A stretch of DNA of 64,000 nucleotides from Schistosoma mansoni (lineage: Eukaryota; Platyhelminthes; Trematoda; Strigeidida; Schistosomatidae), in the NCBI RefSeq assembly GCF_000237925.1, contig NW_017386048.1:1-64000 (forward strand), in the 5' to 3' direction. Shown here piece after piece: positions 32,879 to 45,800 of this stretch. Each line of letters begins with the position of its first letter. Position 1 is the stretch's first letter. Under the pieces are notes generated by a model. It worked only from the letters and a program-made list of their open reading frames with translations. It had not been told where the DNA came from and made no database searches. The translations under genes and the position numbers were made by a program.

Positions 32879-35089
32879 CTCGCCGTCTTAAGTGGTCCTG
32901 ATGTGGCTACTCCAATTGACAGGAAATCAGCGTTGGTATGGAAACAAAGGAGAGAAGGAAATGTGACCACAAACAGCACCTATTTGGTTTATCATTCTTC
33001 GGCATACTGACACTCCGAGTCACAGAATACCCCGCCAAGTTCCCAAAGTAAAACTAGATTTAACCCTAGCGTGGTTGGGAAAGGCTTGATATCATAAAAT
33101 ATCATTGTGAGTAATTTGCTCGAATCGAAAGTCTTTGATCCGCAAACAACTAAGGAAAAGCTCTCAGTAGTTAACAAATAGGAAATAACTATTAAAAGCA
33201 GCGAATACGACTTTGAAAGAAATCAAACCCGTCTCTGGTCTAGTTATTTAGAAGCCGGAAGAGTAAAAATTTACCCTGGTAGAAAGCATGCACACGACTG
33301 AAGTTTGTGGAATCTGCCATCGGAGGTAGAGTTCTCAGTTAAACGTAATACTAAAGTAATAAAACTCGGTAGGCGAATTGGAGGCGAGACTCAACGATGA
33401 AGGATCTTGAATTAAGTACTCGGAAGTTACGAATAAAGGGACGTCATACTAAATATCGCATTACAAAACTCGTAACTCAAACGTCTGACTCCTACCAGAT
33501 TAATCATTTAGGGTTTGAATCAAACAGGCCATTAGCCCTCCTAGGTCAAAAACGTGGTAGAAAAATAGAGAAACAAACCTCAGGTCCCAGGGTTTTCGGA
33601 TAGTCGTGTCTTGGAAGCCAATCCTTTCAGAACGTCTATGGGTAGAACAGATGATCCTCAAACAACTTAAATGTGTGCTACACAAATCATCATAGTCTTA
33701 GAGATAAAACATCGGAGTTAAGTTTGATGGTGGGTGAATTAAGCCCGATTTAATTGTTGCCACAGGAACATAGCTCAGTCTATCCCCCAATCTATGCAAA
33801 AAACATCTCGATTAGGAGCGATAGGGTTATAAGTCTCATGGGAGAAGGCATAAAGTTATATTTCATGTATCATTCTCGTTTGCAACCGAGCACACCGGAG
33901 GTGCACGATAATGGTGCACTTGAGATAGGTTGTTTTGCAGTTCACTCTAGACATGAGTTAGCAACTACAGAAGGAGTATATTGTAGTCCGTGTTATCTCG
34001 TTGGTGGCTTTGTCTTCAGTCGTATCTGCTCTTGGAGTAAGGTTCATTAATATTTCATCATTGAAAATTTGAACGCGCCTCAAATAAACCAGATAGAGCT
34101 GACAACTTCAGGTAGATGTTTTGGCAAAAGCCCTATGTCCGCCATTATTGAGTGCACATTTGCAAAGCGTATCGCAAAATCGACACCTTGAACACGAACC
34201 GCCGTTGCTGAGAGTTGTATACTCTACGACTGTGATGATGTCACTGATATTCACGTTGTACTTTACTTTAGGTCTAGGATACAACATACAGGATGCATCC
34301 GCCCCACACCATCCCAATATCTAGTGGGCTAACATTCCGGCAATCAGAGACTGTGCTATCTCAATAGACTGATCAGTCACTGCTGATGGGTTGATCAAAG
34401 ATGAATGGGATTAGTTTACAGCCACCTTCGAATCCGTAACATCACCTTTCATGCAATGGTCAACACGTAGGCTATCACACTGTTTTCTAGGGACCAATAA
34501 GGAGACACGAATGCTGTTGAGGCATGGAAAACACTTCTGGCACTTGTTATTGCTATCAAGCCACGAGCCATTTAAATATAAACAACGAAATATCTGGAAT
34601 ATATGTCTAATGGCCCTTGATAGATGCCTCACCACTTACGGAGGACAGTTGGCATATGATAGCTGTAGGATTTAATTTGTCCTGCAGATATGCTACCAGA
34701 ACTGTAAATGTGATAATGGAGTTCCCAGAGTCTATGTGATAGCTATATTCAGAACAAGGACAACTTGGCTTCAAACTTTATCTGTTACTGAACATGAAAA
34801 CAATTAGATTAATACAATAATTGAAGAATTACAGTCATTAAATGAAACTCACAAACAAACCGACCAGTATTGCGTGTCTTATCGAAATAAATAAAATTTA
34901 TGAGTCACATTAATACAATAGGATGATAATGTCTTTCGATTGGTAGGTCACATGCAACAGGGATAGTTTACAGACACATCAGACCAGATTAACGTGGTGG
35001 GAGTTTAAGCAACGATTTGATTGGTTAGTTATGGACAAAACTAACAATAGCCCTACTTGCCCGAAACGGTTGTTTTTGTTCATTAAACG
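32879..35089. other. GC-richer stretch without recognised genes
   Basis: Between the solo LTR and the decayed LINE. Several short frames on both strands (33397, 33754, 34121, 34451) without recognisable motifs. Confidence 0.5.
33754..34050 (+). other. open frame in GC-richer region, unknown
   Basis: A 98-codon frame without a certain start (IYAKNISIRSDRVISLMGEG, then a Cys-containing end). No match to a known domain. It could be a fossil element piece. Confidence 0.15.
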
Positions 35090-36610
35090 GAGAAGTATTC
35101 CTCCATTATAGTTGCACGAAAATTCAGATCTGGCAAAAGGTGGGACTTTATCAAATTACTTCTCTGAAGTCTACTCAGCGAGTATTGCTAACAACACACC
35201 ATAATCATACTACTGAGATACCAGCTATAAGACACTTACTTGTGACTGAGGAAGCTGTCCTTCCATTCCTCATCAACCTCACACTTAGTAAGATATCGGA
35301 TCCTGATGGGTTGCATCCACGATTCTTGTCACCTTTCTCAGACGTTATTTGAGGGCCATTCACGATTCAAAATGTCCCTTTCCCGCACTCATTTCACTAG
35401 AAATTGCAAAATGCCATAGTTAGCCTCATATTTAAATATGAAGAGGCAGGTCTTGTCTAACTACCGACCTGTTGGTCTTACTAACATAACAATCAAGTTA
35501 CTTGAAAAAATAATTTGTTTCAAGTTACTAGGTCCCACAGAACCATACATACTCACGATTTTCGGAATAAGCCTTCATACCTAACCAATTTACTAATTCT
35601 GAGAGATGATATATCTCTGTGCGTGATATCCATAGATTTTAGCCAAGCATTTGATAAGCACTCTTACTTGCGTCTTATGAGGAAGCTGTCGGGCTTTGGA
35701 ATAACAGGTGTTGCACAGGAACTTCCTCTTGACCGAAGATAGAGAGTGAGGGTAAGTAAGACACTCTCTGAATGGTAGCTGGTCAAAAGCGGTGTATACC
35801 AAAGCATCTCCAGGCTAACTTAGACGAATCAATCAGATGGTTCCAATGCTGGCGCTTAGAAATTTATCCTGAAAGGAGTATGTTAGTGCATATCGGACAT
35901 GCTAATAGTTACTAGTATACCATAGACTGTACAACGCTTCCACTCATTTAGGAACATAAATACGTAGAGGTACCAGAAAGTCATGACTTAAAACGACCGC
36001 GTATGAAAAGCAGCAGCCACCGAAGCTTTTCGAGAGTCATTGTCACTTTTCTGGTCACTCAAATGCTTTAAACTTTATGTCACAACTATGTAAGATAGCA
36101 ACTAGAGTACTTTGTCCAAGCAGTCGATCCGTGTCTTTTTAAGAATACTAACTTATTCAAGCGTGCTCGACCTGCAGGAACAAAGGTAGTGGAGGGTCTT
36201 CCCAAACTCCATTACGATGATTACTTAAAACACACGAACTTTTTCCCCTTATAGCATCGTTGAAAGCAAGGTAACCTCATATTGGAGTTCGCCTTCATCA
36301 GAACCAATATTCTCGGAGGCCATAACAAGAAGGTTCGAAAACTACGATTTCATAAATCAGAGTTGGGTTCAATTTTCTTACCTAGTAGTCAGTGTCTGGA
36401 ACATGTTAACGAACAAGTGGTACCAGCCTTATCAGTGATCAGTGTGAAGAAGAAGCTGGACTTATACTGGAAAACAGCCTCCAAGGATTGATACAGGTTC
36501 ATTGAGGCACTATCCTTATTACTAAAGACTGAAGACGCTAAGAGGACCTCTACTATTATCAGCCAATTTTTCCAGCCATACGACAAAGATTGCATCTTTC
36601 GATAATAAAT
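35090..36610 (+). mobile_element. decayed CR1/jockey-like LINE (RT remnants)
   Basis: Scattered frames carry RT landmarks in order: DPDGLHPRFLSPF at about 35295 (the PDG motif), LPTCWSY-type NYRP region near 35460, VISIDFSQAFDKHSYLRL near 35620 (motif A, FSKAFD), DRR-RVRVSKTL near 35735, and VVPALSVISVKKKLDLYW near 36415 (C-terminal end). Several frameshifts and stops break it, and it differs from the LINE at 7630. It ends about 120 bp before the Elongin A start, so it may overlap that gene's promoter. Confidence 0.7.
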
Positions 36611-36726
36611 AACTATATAATATCACTCAAATCTCGGGGGAAAAACAGTCAATTAATTCTACTTGACAAAGCCTCGAAATTTGAAGTTTGAAACGTGGAT
36701 ATTTCGAAATATCTAGTCAGCTGATA

Positions 36727-36801
36727 ATGAGCGCTAGTGTGGTAGCGGCTTTAGTAAAGTTCGGTGAAACCCTAGGAGATAAGTCCGTTGACACAAGTTC
36801 G
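36727..36801 (+). CDS. ELOA: Elongin A exon 1 (predicted)
   Basis: Twenty-five codons from ATG, MSASVVAALVKFGETL onward, ending at a G|GTTAGT donor in phase 0. This is the only nearby donor that keeps the exon 2 frame. Residues fit the first helix of the Elongin A N-terminal domain only weakly, so this exon is less sure than the others. Confidence 0.6.
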
Positions 36802-39800
36802 GTTAGTAGTTCAGTAGATTTATGGTTCCTGTCGCATAAATCTTTTTTTTTACATTCGAAAACTTTCCAACCAGAGACTTGGTTGTATGTGTTTATTCAC
36901 GGATAGTGTCATTCCATTCTGACAGTAGATGTCACCAAAATACTCTCAAGCAATTCCGATATAAATTATTCTGACTAGTTAATGTCGTTTGCGGCTTTCA
37001 CCAGGATAGTTTGGGGTTTTGGTTACTATGTCATTTTCCACTCTTTTCATATCATTATTTGTGAAGTGGCTGGGTCATATTTGACACATTCTACGTTACT
37101 ATTCACACGAAACCTCAACGTTACATGAAGTAGGAACAAAATCTAAAATTTGACGCCGATTTAATCAAGGCACAATAATCTAAGTTATTGTCGTGATTAG
37201 AGTTGTCTGGAGATGTGTCGTCTTCCTGGTAGCCTCCTTAGAGTGAATGTACTTCGTCGTGTAAGTTGCTAAAAAATTTGACCTACAGGTTATTAAAATC
37301 ACAGCTTAGCCTCCAAATGTCGCCGTTCCATTATTCTACATATTATCCCTTCCGCCGCATTGTCGTTTTAGTCTTTCATCATTGGTTAAAGCATTCATAA
37401 ATAGTACAAGGTACATTACCAAGCACATACTTTGTGATATCTACTAGTCGTTTTGGTTACCCTCATTCTTCACATTCGTTTCAAACTTAATATACCCATG
37501 TGATTTTTATTTTATTTTGCTTGCCTGTCGCTCGAAAAATATCCAGTTTTCACGTTACTCGTCAGTTTTCGTCTCAGTATTATCACAAGCTACTGTTTCT
37601 TCATTAACTGACATGAAGGCTTTGTTACTTTTCCTTTTAGAAACTACGTGTTTTGAGTACACTCAACGAGGTAAAACTTACTCTTAGTGAATTATCCGAG
37701 TCTGGTGTTGGTCGTGCTGTTCGTAAATTAAAAAATGAACCCGGTGAACTTGGAAAAACTGCTAGTACTCTCATATTAAAATGGAAAAATCTGCTCAGTG
37801 AGCACATAAAACAAGAATCTATAAACATTAGTGTACCCAAGGATTCTGAAAAATGTGATGTTAATGAAACATCCAGAAGTCACAGCCAGACTTCAAGCAA
37901 AGGCAAATCAGTGTTGGTTGTCAATGACAAAACAATCAGCTCGAATAAAAGTCCTGAGAATAATTTAGTGAGAAGTGTGCAACATGTAGATGAAAATGAG
38001 GTGGTCCCAAATACTCCAAATAATTCGCTGCTTCCCACAGCTACAACTTCTGGTTATCTTCCAAACAGTTCTACATCTGACGATTCGTGTTCATATACTA
38101 AAGTTAACCATAAGTCTCCAAATAGTAAAATTAAATCGACATCTAGCAAAAAACGAAAGTCCGCAGAGATTGTGGACTCAATCGACTCTTCTAGTGGAAT
38201 TTCGTTTATGGATTCATTGAAGGTCAACGCAAATACTCTTGCTCATCGAAAGAGAAAGTGTAATCTAACCAGCTCTTCAAGTGACGATTCCCAACAGAGC
38301 ATCGATAAAAAGCTTAATATCGCTACTCCGAATATCCCACTTCGGCCTTCTGAAGCATTTAGTGCGGAAATCATCTCGTCACTTTCTGAACCAGTTAATC
38401 GTCCAGATGTCGTTCATCGTTCACCTACTCTTCAGCTAGATGAAACAGGTAAGTAGTTTTCCAAATACACGCTTTTCAAGTAGTTAATTAAAATCGAGAC
38501 TTCAGATGATTCACACAGATGTTCTTACTCAGTAATTTCTGTCTTAGTGTAAATAACTGGCAAGTTCAGGTTTGTGCAATGAAGCTCAAGCATCACATTG
38601 GATGTAACAACTAATGCATTTGCAAAGAGTTCCGGAAAACAACTCAATAGTTATTAGTAAAGTGGCTTATTCACTACTTTACCTTCATTTAACTGTTGGA
38701 TTCAAATGTCTTTCAAGTGTACTCGATTTCTTAGCCGTTATTTATTTTGATTTCCTAGTGTTTGGTACTTTTTTCTTGTTGAGAAATACAAAAATTGGTA
38801 TCTCCGTAAGTTGTAAAGCTAAAGCGAATGTTAAAATGTCTTCAGGTCTACTTAAGTAGCGGAGAGTGTTTCATGGTTGCACGATTTTTCTAGATATGCC
38901 TACATTACGACAAATTTTAAAAATGAAATGACTTCGAAAAAGTAATCCTATTTCGTGTTTGAGTAGAGTAAACTATATGAAGCCAGTTACAATTAAATCT
39001 GATGAAGGGGCTTCTTTTATAGGTATCTCAATCTTTAGTCGTCTTAACGAAGGATATCTCTTACTAATGATCATTCCTAGCTTGCAATTGAGATTAGCCA
39101 CCATTTTTGCTGTAATGACAAGATAAAATAAATCACATTTGAGTTTAAAAACGTCTCGAACACCAGGTCTTTTCGTTTGTATCTTGTTATTTCAAACAAA
39201 AAACAACGTAACCTTTTGAGTATATGGGTTTCTTGGGGCAAGCTAACATGGAAGATGTGGTGTTATAAAGTAACCACTTGGATGGTTTCCCATCCACTCA
39301 TATTAGCGACCAAGAACGTTCAGAATGAAAGCTTATGGAATGTTATCCATATTTGATGACTAGATGAAGGTTTCCGTTGTGTCAAAACAAACTAGACCTT
39401 AAATAACCTGTTTAGGGTTCCCAGTACGCTGACCAATCCTTCAGAGATAATGATAAAACATAATTGTTAAGAATTCTCAGTCTAGAAATCACAGGTTTTA
39501 CAGACGTAACATCACTACTAGCGCCGCAGCGTTTAAACCCAACCTTCTATGACCAGAGGTTTTAACTGTTCTAATGGTGATTCTGATCGATATAAACTTA
39601 CCTAATTTTCCACATAAAACGTAGTTATTTACACCATTTTTACCACTTACACGACTTTTAGACAAACTTTCAGACTAGTAGCAACACCTTACCACAAAAG
39701 GCAAGTGTGTGGGAAGGTTTTTATGAGTCTTGTTGGCACACGTTACACTTTGGTAGTACTTAGTGTGTTCCTTACACCAAATAATTCACTAGGATTGGAT

Positions 39801-42800
39801 TGACCTGTTTGTCATAATATATATGACTGTCATCTTCTCACGAGTATTAAATCTAGACAACATTTCTGTTTTTTAAACATCACCAACAGCGAAATTCAAA
39901 AAAGTAGTAAGATTGTGCAATCTTTACTAGCTTCTCCGATGTTTTGGAGTATGGTCATATCCTCTCATTCTGCCTAGCATTCCTAGCCATCTTTCTTTCA
40001 AAGATAATTTCAAAATACAGTTTTTCAAATTTCCATTTGGTCGTGTTTAGATGACGACTATGCCCTGTAGCATATGCCACCAGATTCAGTCATTTAACGG
40101 AGGATACATATGTGATTAACATGCCTACGATTTAAACGAAACCCGTCTTCATCCCGTCTGGCAAATATGGTATGTTCTACACAATTGGTCGAGTAAGCTG
40201 ATGTGCGTATATCAGAAGGAAACTATACCCATATTATTGTCACTTAATTTTCATCAGGCTGTTAATACATGAGTAATACAATGGTTTTATTTTTGGGATG
40301 TGACACTCAGTTTAAATTTCCACCCTGAACAAACCAGGTAGTGGCAGTTCGTCTGAGGTGTATGCTTTGTACCGTTTTAAGAGTTGGAATTCCTTTTTAA
40401 ATCTTGTTGTATGGGTTAGGTCAACATTCACCCACCACCGACCAATATATAGTTGGATAGTGGTTGCAGAAGTGATAGTTCATTTATATTGTTTTTTTAA
40501 AATACACCACTATTTGTTCTTAGCTTCTTTGAAGGTTGCTAATCGACGTACCATCAACCTCAAATCGTTTTATCGACATGGCTTCTTGGTGCTAGAGGTT
40601 AGTTTGTACCGAAACAACTCTTAGTGGTCACCAAATATGGCTGCTGTTTCCTTCTCAGGTGAAGCGGTTCCTGCATGGATTTGTAAGATTCCACGTAATG
40701 GACATAAGGATAGACTTTTAAAAGTTCTAAAAAACCCTATGTTTATAATGGAACCTTCTTGCGAAATAGCAAACAATTTACATGCTTTTTTCAGCCACTA
40801 AGGTAGTGTTTGGAAGTAATGGACAAGAAGCTCTGAACCTACGTTTCGTGCTATTTGGCACTCATCGGCAAGTCGTACCTGTAATATTGAGGCAACGTGT
40901 GCTCCCTGGCGGATTCGATCACGTATCACTCAGCTTCACAGTCTAAGACGTTACTACTAAACTATCCGGGCTGCTACTTATCTTCTGTAGAAGTCACTTA
41001 AACTGGCGCAACTTGATTGACAGAATTTAATCATCACTATAGTGACATTTATATATAGTGATTTTTTGTAATAACAAATTAAAGATCACATATTTTTCCT
41101 AGTTGTCACCATACTTCCTATGGTACCAACAGATGTCGTCATTTTTGTTTGTTCTTGAGTTATCTCGATTCTTACTCCTCCGAAAACTAGAGCGAGACTT
41201 TCGAGATGTGAGATTGGAAATAATTGATTGTAACGTATCTAGCTTGTTTTCAAGAATGGCAACAGTGCGTGCGTGCTGTGTACGTAAGTCGCTTAATTCA
41301 GCTGTTAAGGACGCTATGTTCGGAGTTTGAGTGTCACTCGGAATTTGTGATATCGCCTGCACGTAGGGTGTTGTGCCTGGCGTTACTTCTAAAACTTTGT
41401 CAGCCATGCTAGCTAGACTCTCTAAATCTAAAGGTTGGTTAGAAGCGCAAAGAATTTGCCGGACTACTGTTGGTAAACGTTGCAGCCAAATTTCTCTCAG
41501 AAAAATATCACCAACCTTAAAAGGTCCAGCCAACTGCCTCATGTGGCGTAATAATTGAGAGGGTGACTTGTCACCTAGCTCGCACTCATGCAGTAATTGT
41601 TGTAGCTTCTTTTCATCCGAAAGTGAGGTACGTTGAATAATGGCCTGTTTCAACTGATCATAGGCATTTGATACAGGGACATTATCTATGAGGTCTGATA
41701 CCTCAGATGCTACCTCAGTCAGTAGAATTCCAAACACAAAAGAGTATTTCGATTCCTGTGAACGAATGTTACGACGCTGAAACTGCACTTGCACCTGTGC
41801 AAACCATATACGTGAGTTTATTCTACTGAATGGAGGCACATTTATTACGTTTAGAGCGTGTAACTCTGTTCGGTCGTTATCCTGGCTAATGCCTTCAGAT
41901 TCGGATGAAAACATTACAAATATACAAAAAATAATCACTACCAAGAGAAAAATTAGCGCCGTAATGTTTGTAAGTGAACTCAAAATTACAATTCCGAAAA
42001 GAAGTATACGGGCTCACCAGATTTGTGGTGGACCTCAGCGAAAGAGCTTAGTTAAAATATAACAATACGCAAAGTTACCAACAATATACCAAAAGAATTA
42101 ACACTACAAACAGTTAAATTATAAAAAAGTATATTGAGCAACAAAATGGTAACTTTGCGTATTGTTATATTTTAACTAAGCTCTTTCGCTGAGGTCCACC
42201 ACAAATCTGGTGAGCCCGTATACTTCTTTTCGGAATTGTAATTTTGAGTTCACTTACAAACATTACGGCGCTAATTTTTCTCTTGGTAGTGATTATTTTT
42301 TGTATATTTGTAATGTTTTCATCCGAATCTGAAGGCATTAGCCAGGATAACGACCGAACAGAGTTACACGCTCTAAACGTAATAAATGTGCCTCCATTCA
42401 GTAGAATAAACTCACGTATATGGTTTGCACAGGTGCAAGTGCAGTTTCAGCGTCGTAACATTCGTTCACAGGAATCGAAATACTCTTTTGTGTTTGGAAT
42501 TCTACTGACTGAGGTAGCATCTGAGGTATCAGACCTCATAGATAATGTCCCTGTATCAAATGCCTATGATCAGTTGAAACAGGCCATTATTCAACGTACC
42601 TCACTTTCGGATGAAAAGAAGCTACAACAATTACTGCATGAGTGCGAGCTAGGTGACAAGTCACCCTCTCAATTATTACGCCACATGAGGCAGTTGGCTG
42701 GACCTTTTAAGGTTGGTGATATTTTTCTGAGAGAAATTTGGCTGCAACGTTTACCAACAGTAGTCCGGCAAATTCTTTGCGCTTCTAACCAACCTTTAGA

Positions 42801-45800
42801 TTTAGAGAGTCTAGCTAGCATGGCTGACAAAGTTTTAGAAGTAACGCCAGGCACAACACCCTACGTGCAGGCGATATCACAAATTCCGAGTGACATTCAA
42901 ACTCCGAACATAGCGTCCTTAACAGCTGAATTAAGCGACTTACGTACACAGCACGCACGCACTGTTGCCATTCTTGAAAACAAGCTAGATACGTTACAAT
43001 CAATTATTTCCAATCTCACATCTCGAAAGTCTCGCTCTAGTTTTCGGAGGAGTAAGAATCGAGATAACTCAAGAACAAACAAAAATGACGACATCTGTTG
43101 GTACCATAGGAAGTATGGTGACAACTAGGAAAAATATGTGATCTTTAATTTGTTATTACAAAAAATCACTATATATAAATGTCACTATATCACTAAGGAG
43201 GACTTGACATACATGACATTAGTCACTACTCAGTGATAGACCATTTGTGAAAAGTGTAGTCAATGCTTGCCTAAGCTTCCTGGTGAGGTAGAACTACATA
43301 TATGTAAATGTCTGTGGTTAAAACTGGCTTAAAATCTGTCACAGTAGCACAGACCCTCTGAATCTAAACATTGGACGCTTCGTGTACTTAGTTTTCCGCT
43401 TTCGTTTATATTGTTTCAGACTCCTTTAATTTCCATCCTGTTAATCTTGCTCTTTCTCTGCAACTTGAACTGATTCATGTATCCATAGTATCTTATACTG
43501 ATTGGCTTAGTTATTCAGTTGAATTTACAATAACGGTATATATTTCTTGATGTGTAGAAGTACAATTTGATTGGAGTTTGTGTTTTTCTTAAAAAAAAAC
43601 TTTCAGTGGAAGACGATTTCGATAATGGAGATTTGAAATTCAAATCAAAGAAAGTCCTTTGGGTACCAAAACAAAACCGTTCATCGTTACCTCCTAATAA
43701 TCATTCGAATACATCGGATAATTTTCCTGGTTTCTTTGATCCTCCCAGTTTAATTGATCTTTGTGTTGATGTATTGTCTCGCAATATAAGTCGTGTTGAT
43801 CATGTTGGACACGTACCTTATGGATTGCTAGAGAAAGCCTTACGTAGTGCCTCTGTAGATGACTTGACCAGAATTGAACGATATAATCCAGTAAGTTATT
43901 CTATTGGTTTCTAATCCACTAATCTGTTACTTCTAGATAAAATATCCATTTAGTCTAGCAATTAATAGAAATGAACATTTATTCTTAAAAACAGAATTAC
44001 TTTCTTATTTCTTAATTGTTATTTACTTTAGTGATAATGTTGCAGTTGGTACTGTAGATTTATCTTTCATGGTTTGCGAGCGATATTCATTCACAGTCAA
44101 ATTCAATCTACGGAACCATAGAAATAACTTTTAACTAGATAACTCAATTTACCTGATGTAATACTATCAGTATACTGGATACCAGAAAATTATTTTTGGT
44201 TTTGAGTTCTATTTTGAATCAAATTCACGTCTCAAGAAAGAAAGTAGTATTCGTCGATTGTACGACAACAAAACTGACTGTGTCTCTAAAACCTCTCTTA
44301 TTGAAATTGAAGCGGACGTATGCACTGCTCCTTTCGATTGGTGGTGCATATATGAAATTATGGAGATCTGTAGCTCATGTGGACAATTTCATTGGTTTCA
44401 CTTTCTGAACTGGATAGTTACTAATCGTAAAGTTTTCATTATCCTTTTGGACAGCATCATGAGGACAAACTTCAGACGGAAATGAGTTATTTGAGTTTCT
44501 CTACATATGACTGACAGCTGTTTTTATACATTAAATTTAATTGGTTCCTGTAATTGTTCACATGTACCCGGTTGAGGTCCATATGATAACCGTAATCAGT
44601 AGTTGGAGACTTCCCCTCGATATGGAATCCCAGTTTTCATTCATGCATATTTGTCCGCTTTGTCTTTTGAAATCATAGTCCCGCTGTTTATCCTTTCTTT
44701 TTATCATTGCCACTGCACTACTCCGATCTCGCTTTTTATTTTTATCTCGTCGGCATGGTGATCTGGGTCAATGCACATCTGTACTAGGCTCTATGTTGGT
44801 AATTTCTGCCCGTCATTGTCTAGATATACTAATAAATATTGCAGGAAACAGCAGAGTAAGGGTCAATAACAACTAATCAAGATTGAGATCGACAGGGCAT
44901 GCTGTTAGTAATATGTAGAAAGTTTAAATAGCTCGCCTCCAATTAGGGTTTGTGCTGATGATGTCTTGAAGCACAATATGAGCTTAGAAACTACCTAATC
45001 CAGAGAACAAAGCCCTATCAAATATGGGGCATATGTATACTACTTAGGACTGTAAACAGAGCTAGAAAATCTATTCCAAAAATAAACATTGAACTGAAAA
45101 TTTAATTTTTTTATTTGCATTACAACCTAGTATAAATTAAAATAGCACTTGTAAAACGTTTTCATTATTATACATTCCTACTTGTTCGATTTTTACGGGT
45201 AACAACTATTATACATGTTTTCATCACTGTGATGATTGTCGTCTCTAGTTTTGTTAGGACGTCAGTATGTAGTTCGTTTTCCTTCTAACTGTTATTTAAT
45301 AATCACTTTCCGCTAATTATGCTCTTCAAAATTTTCAAATCATGCAGTAATCTTCAGGCATTAACTGAAACTCGATTGATATAAGGAAAATAAAAGCCGG
45401 TCTATTGGGGAATTTCCTTACTTAATTGAAGTAATATAGATATCGAACAGTTATGTTTGATTACTTCATGTTTAATGAGAATTCATTTTAACTTATTCTA
45501 ATTTTGGTCTAATCGCCAATCACAGTCGCTCAACACTCAAAAGTATTTATTTACTGTCATATTTTTTGTGTTAATCCTGTAGCAACTCGAACGAATGCAC
45601 ATATGTCCCAGGTTTTACGGTGCGTACGATTGACTTGACTGACTTGTACGATGAAGTGACGACTTCATTTCTTAACCATCGTAGGTACTCAATGGCATAT
45701 TGTTCCTAACACTGAGGCAGCTTCAATAGCTTTCTCATTTTTATTGTGAATGTCTGGTGTTTTCTTGTATCAGTCGTCAAGTACACGTTTTATCTACACT

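Larger units (their letters stand above)
41038..43188. mobile_element. palindromic Ty3/Gypsy-type insertion: two head-to-head LTR-gag copies
   Basis: Arms 41039-42079 and 42148-43188 are almost identical inverted copies around a 68-bp spacer made of LTR sequence. Each arm holds, from the centre outward, the end of the LTR, a primer-binding-like TGGTGAGCCCG (close to the tRNA-Trp type used by CsRn1-lineage elements), a gag frame, and a terminal stretch shared with the solo LTR at 32242. The 5-bp repeat ATCAC flanks the whole (41033-41037, 43189-43193). No pol is present, so it is a defective, non-autonomous fossil. The near-identity of the arms suggests it is young or was formed in a single event. 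Confidence 0.85.
40808..43245 (-). repeat. family-3 hammerhead SINE, split by the palindromic insertion
   Basis: 40808-41037 and 43194-43245 are two parts of one minus-strand copy. Reversed, it reads 5' end (ACTGAGTAGTGACTAATG, CAAGTCCTCCTTA), tRNA-like head with CGTGATCGAATCCG as B box, and a hammerhead at 40821-40881. The copy at 54340-54690 gives the uninterrupted order across the insertion point. Confidence 0.8.
38449..43606 (+). other. Elongin A intron 2
   Basis: A 5158-bp intron with good donor and acceptor. 38449-40800 shows no recognised repeat or coding signal; short open frames near 38614 and 40358 look like chance. 40800-43245 holds a family-3 hammerhead retroposon split by a palindromic LTR-element insertion. 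Confidence 0.8.

Noticed and set aside
37990-38220. Frame in +1 register within Elongin A exon 2, and minus frame at 37637-37840
   Set aside because: They overlap the conserved Elongin A frame, which has the splice sites and domain matches.
41103-43124. Short frames antisense to gag in both palindrome arms
   Set aside because: They are mirror-image shadows of the gag frame, duplicated because the arms are inverted copies.
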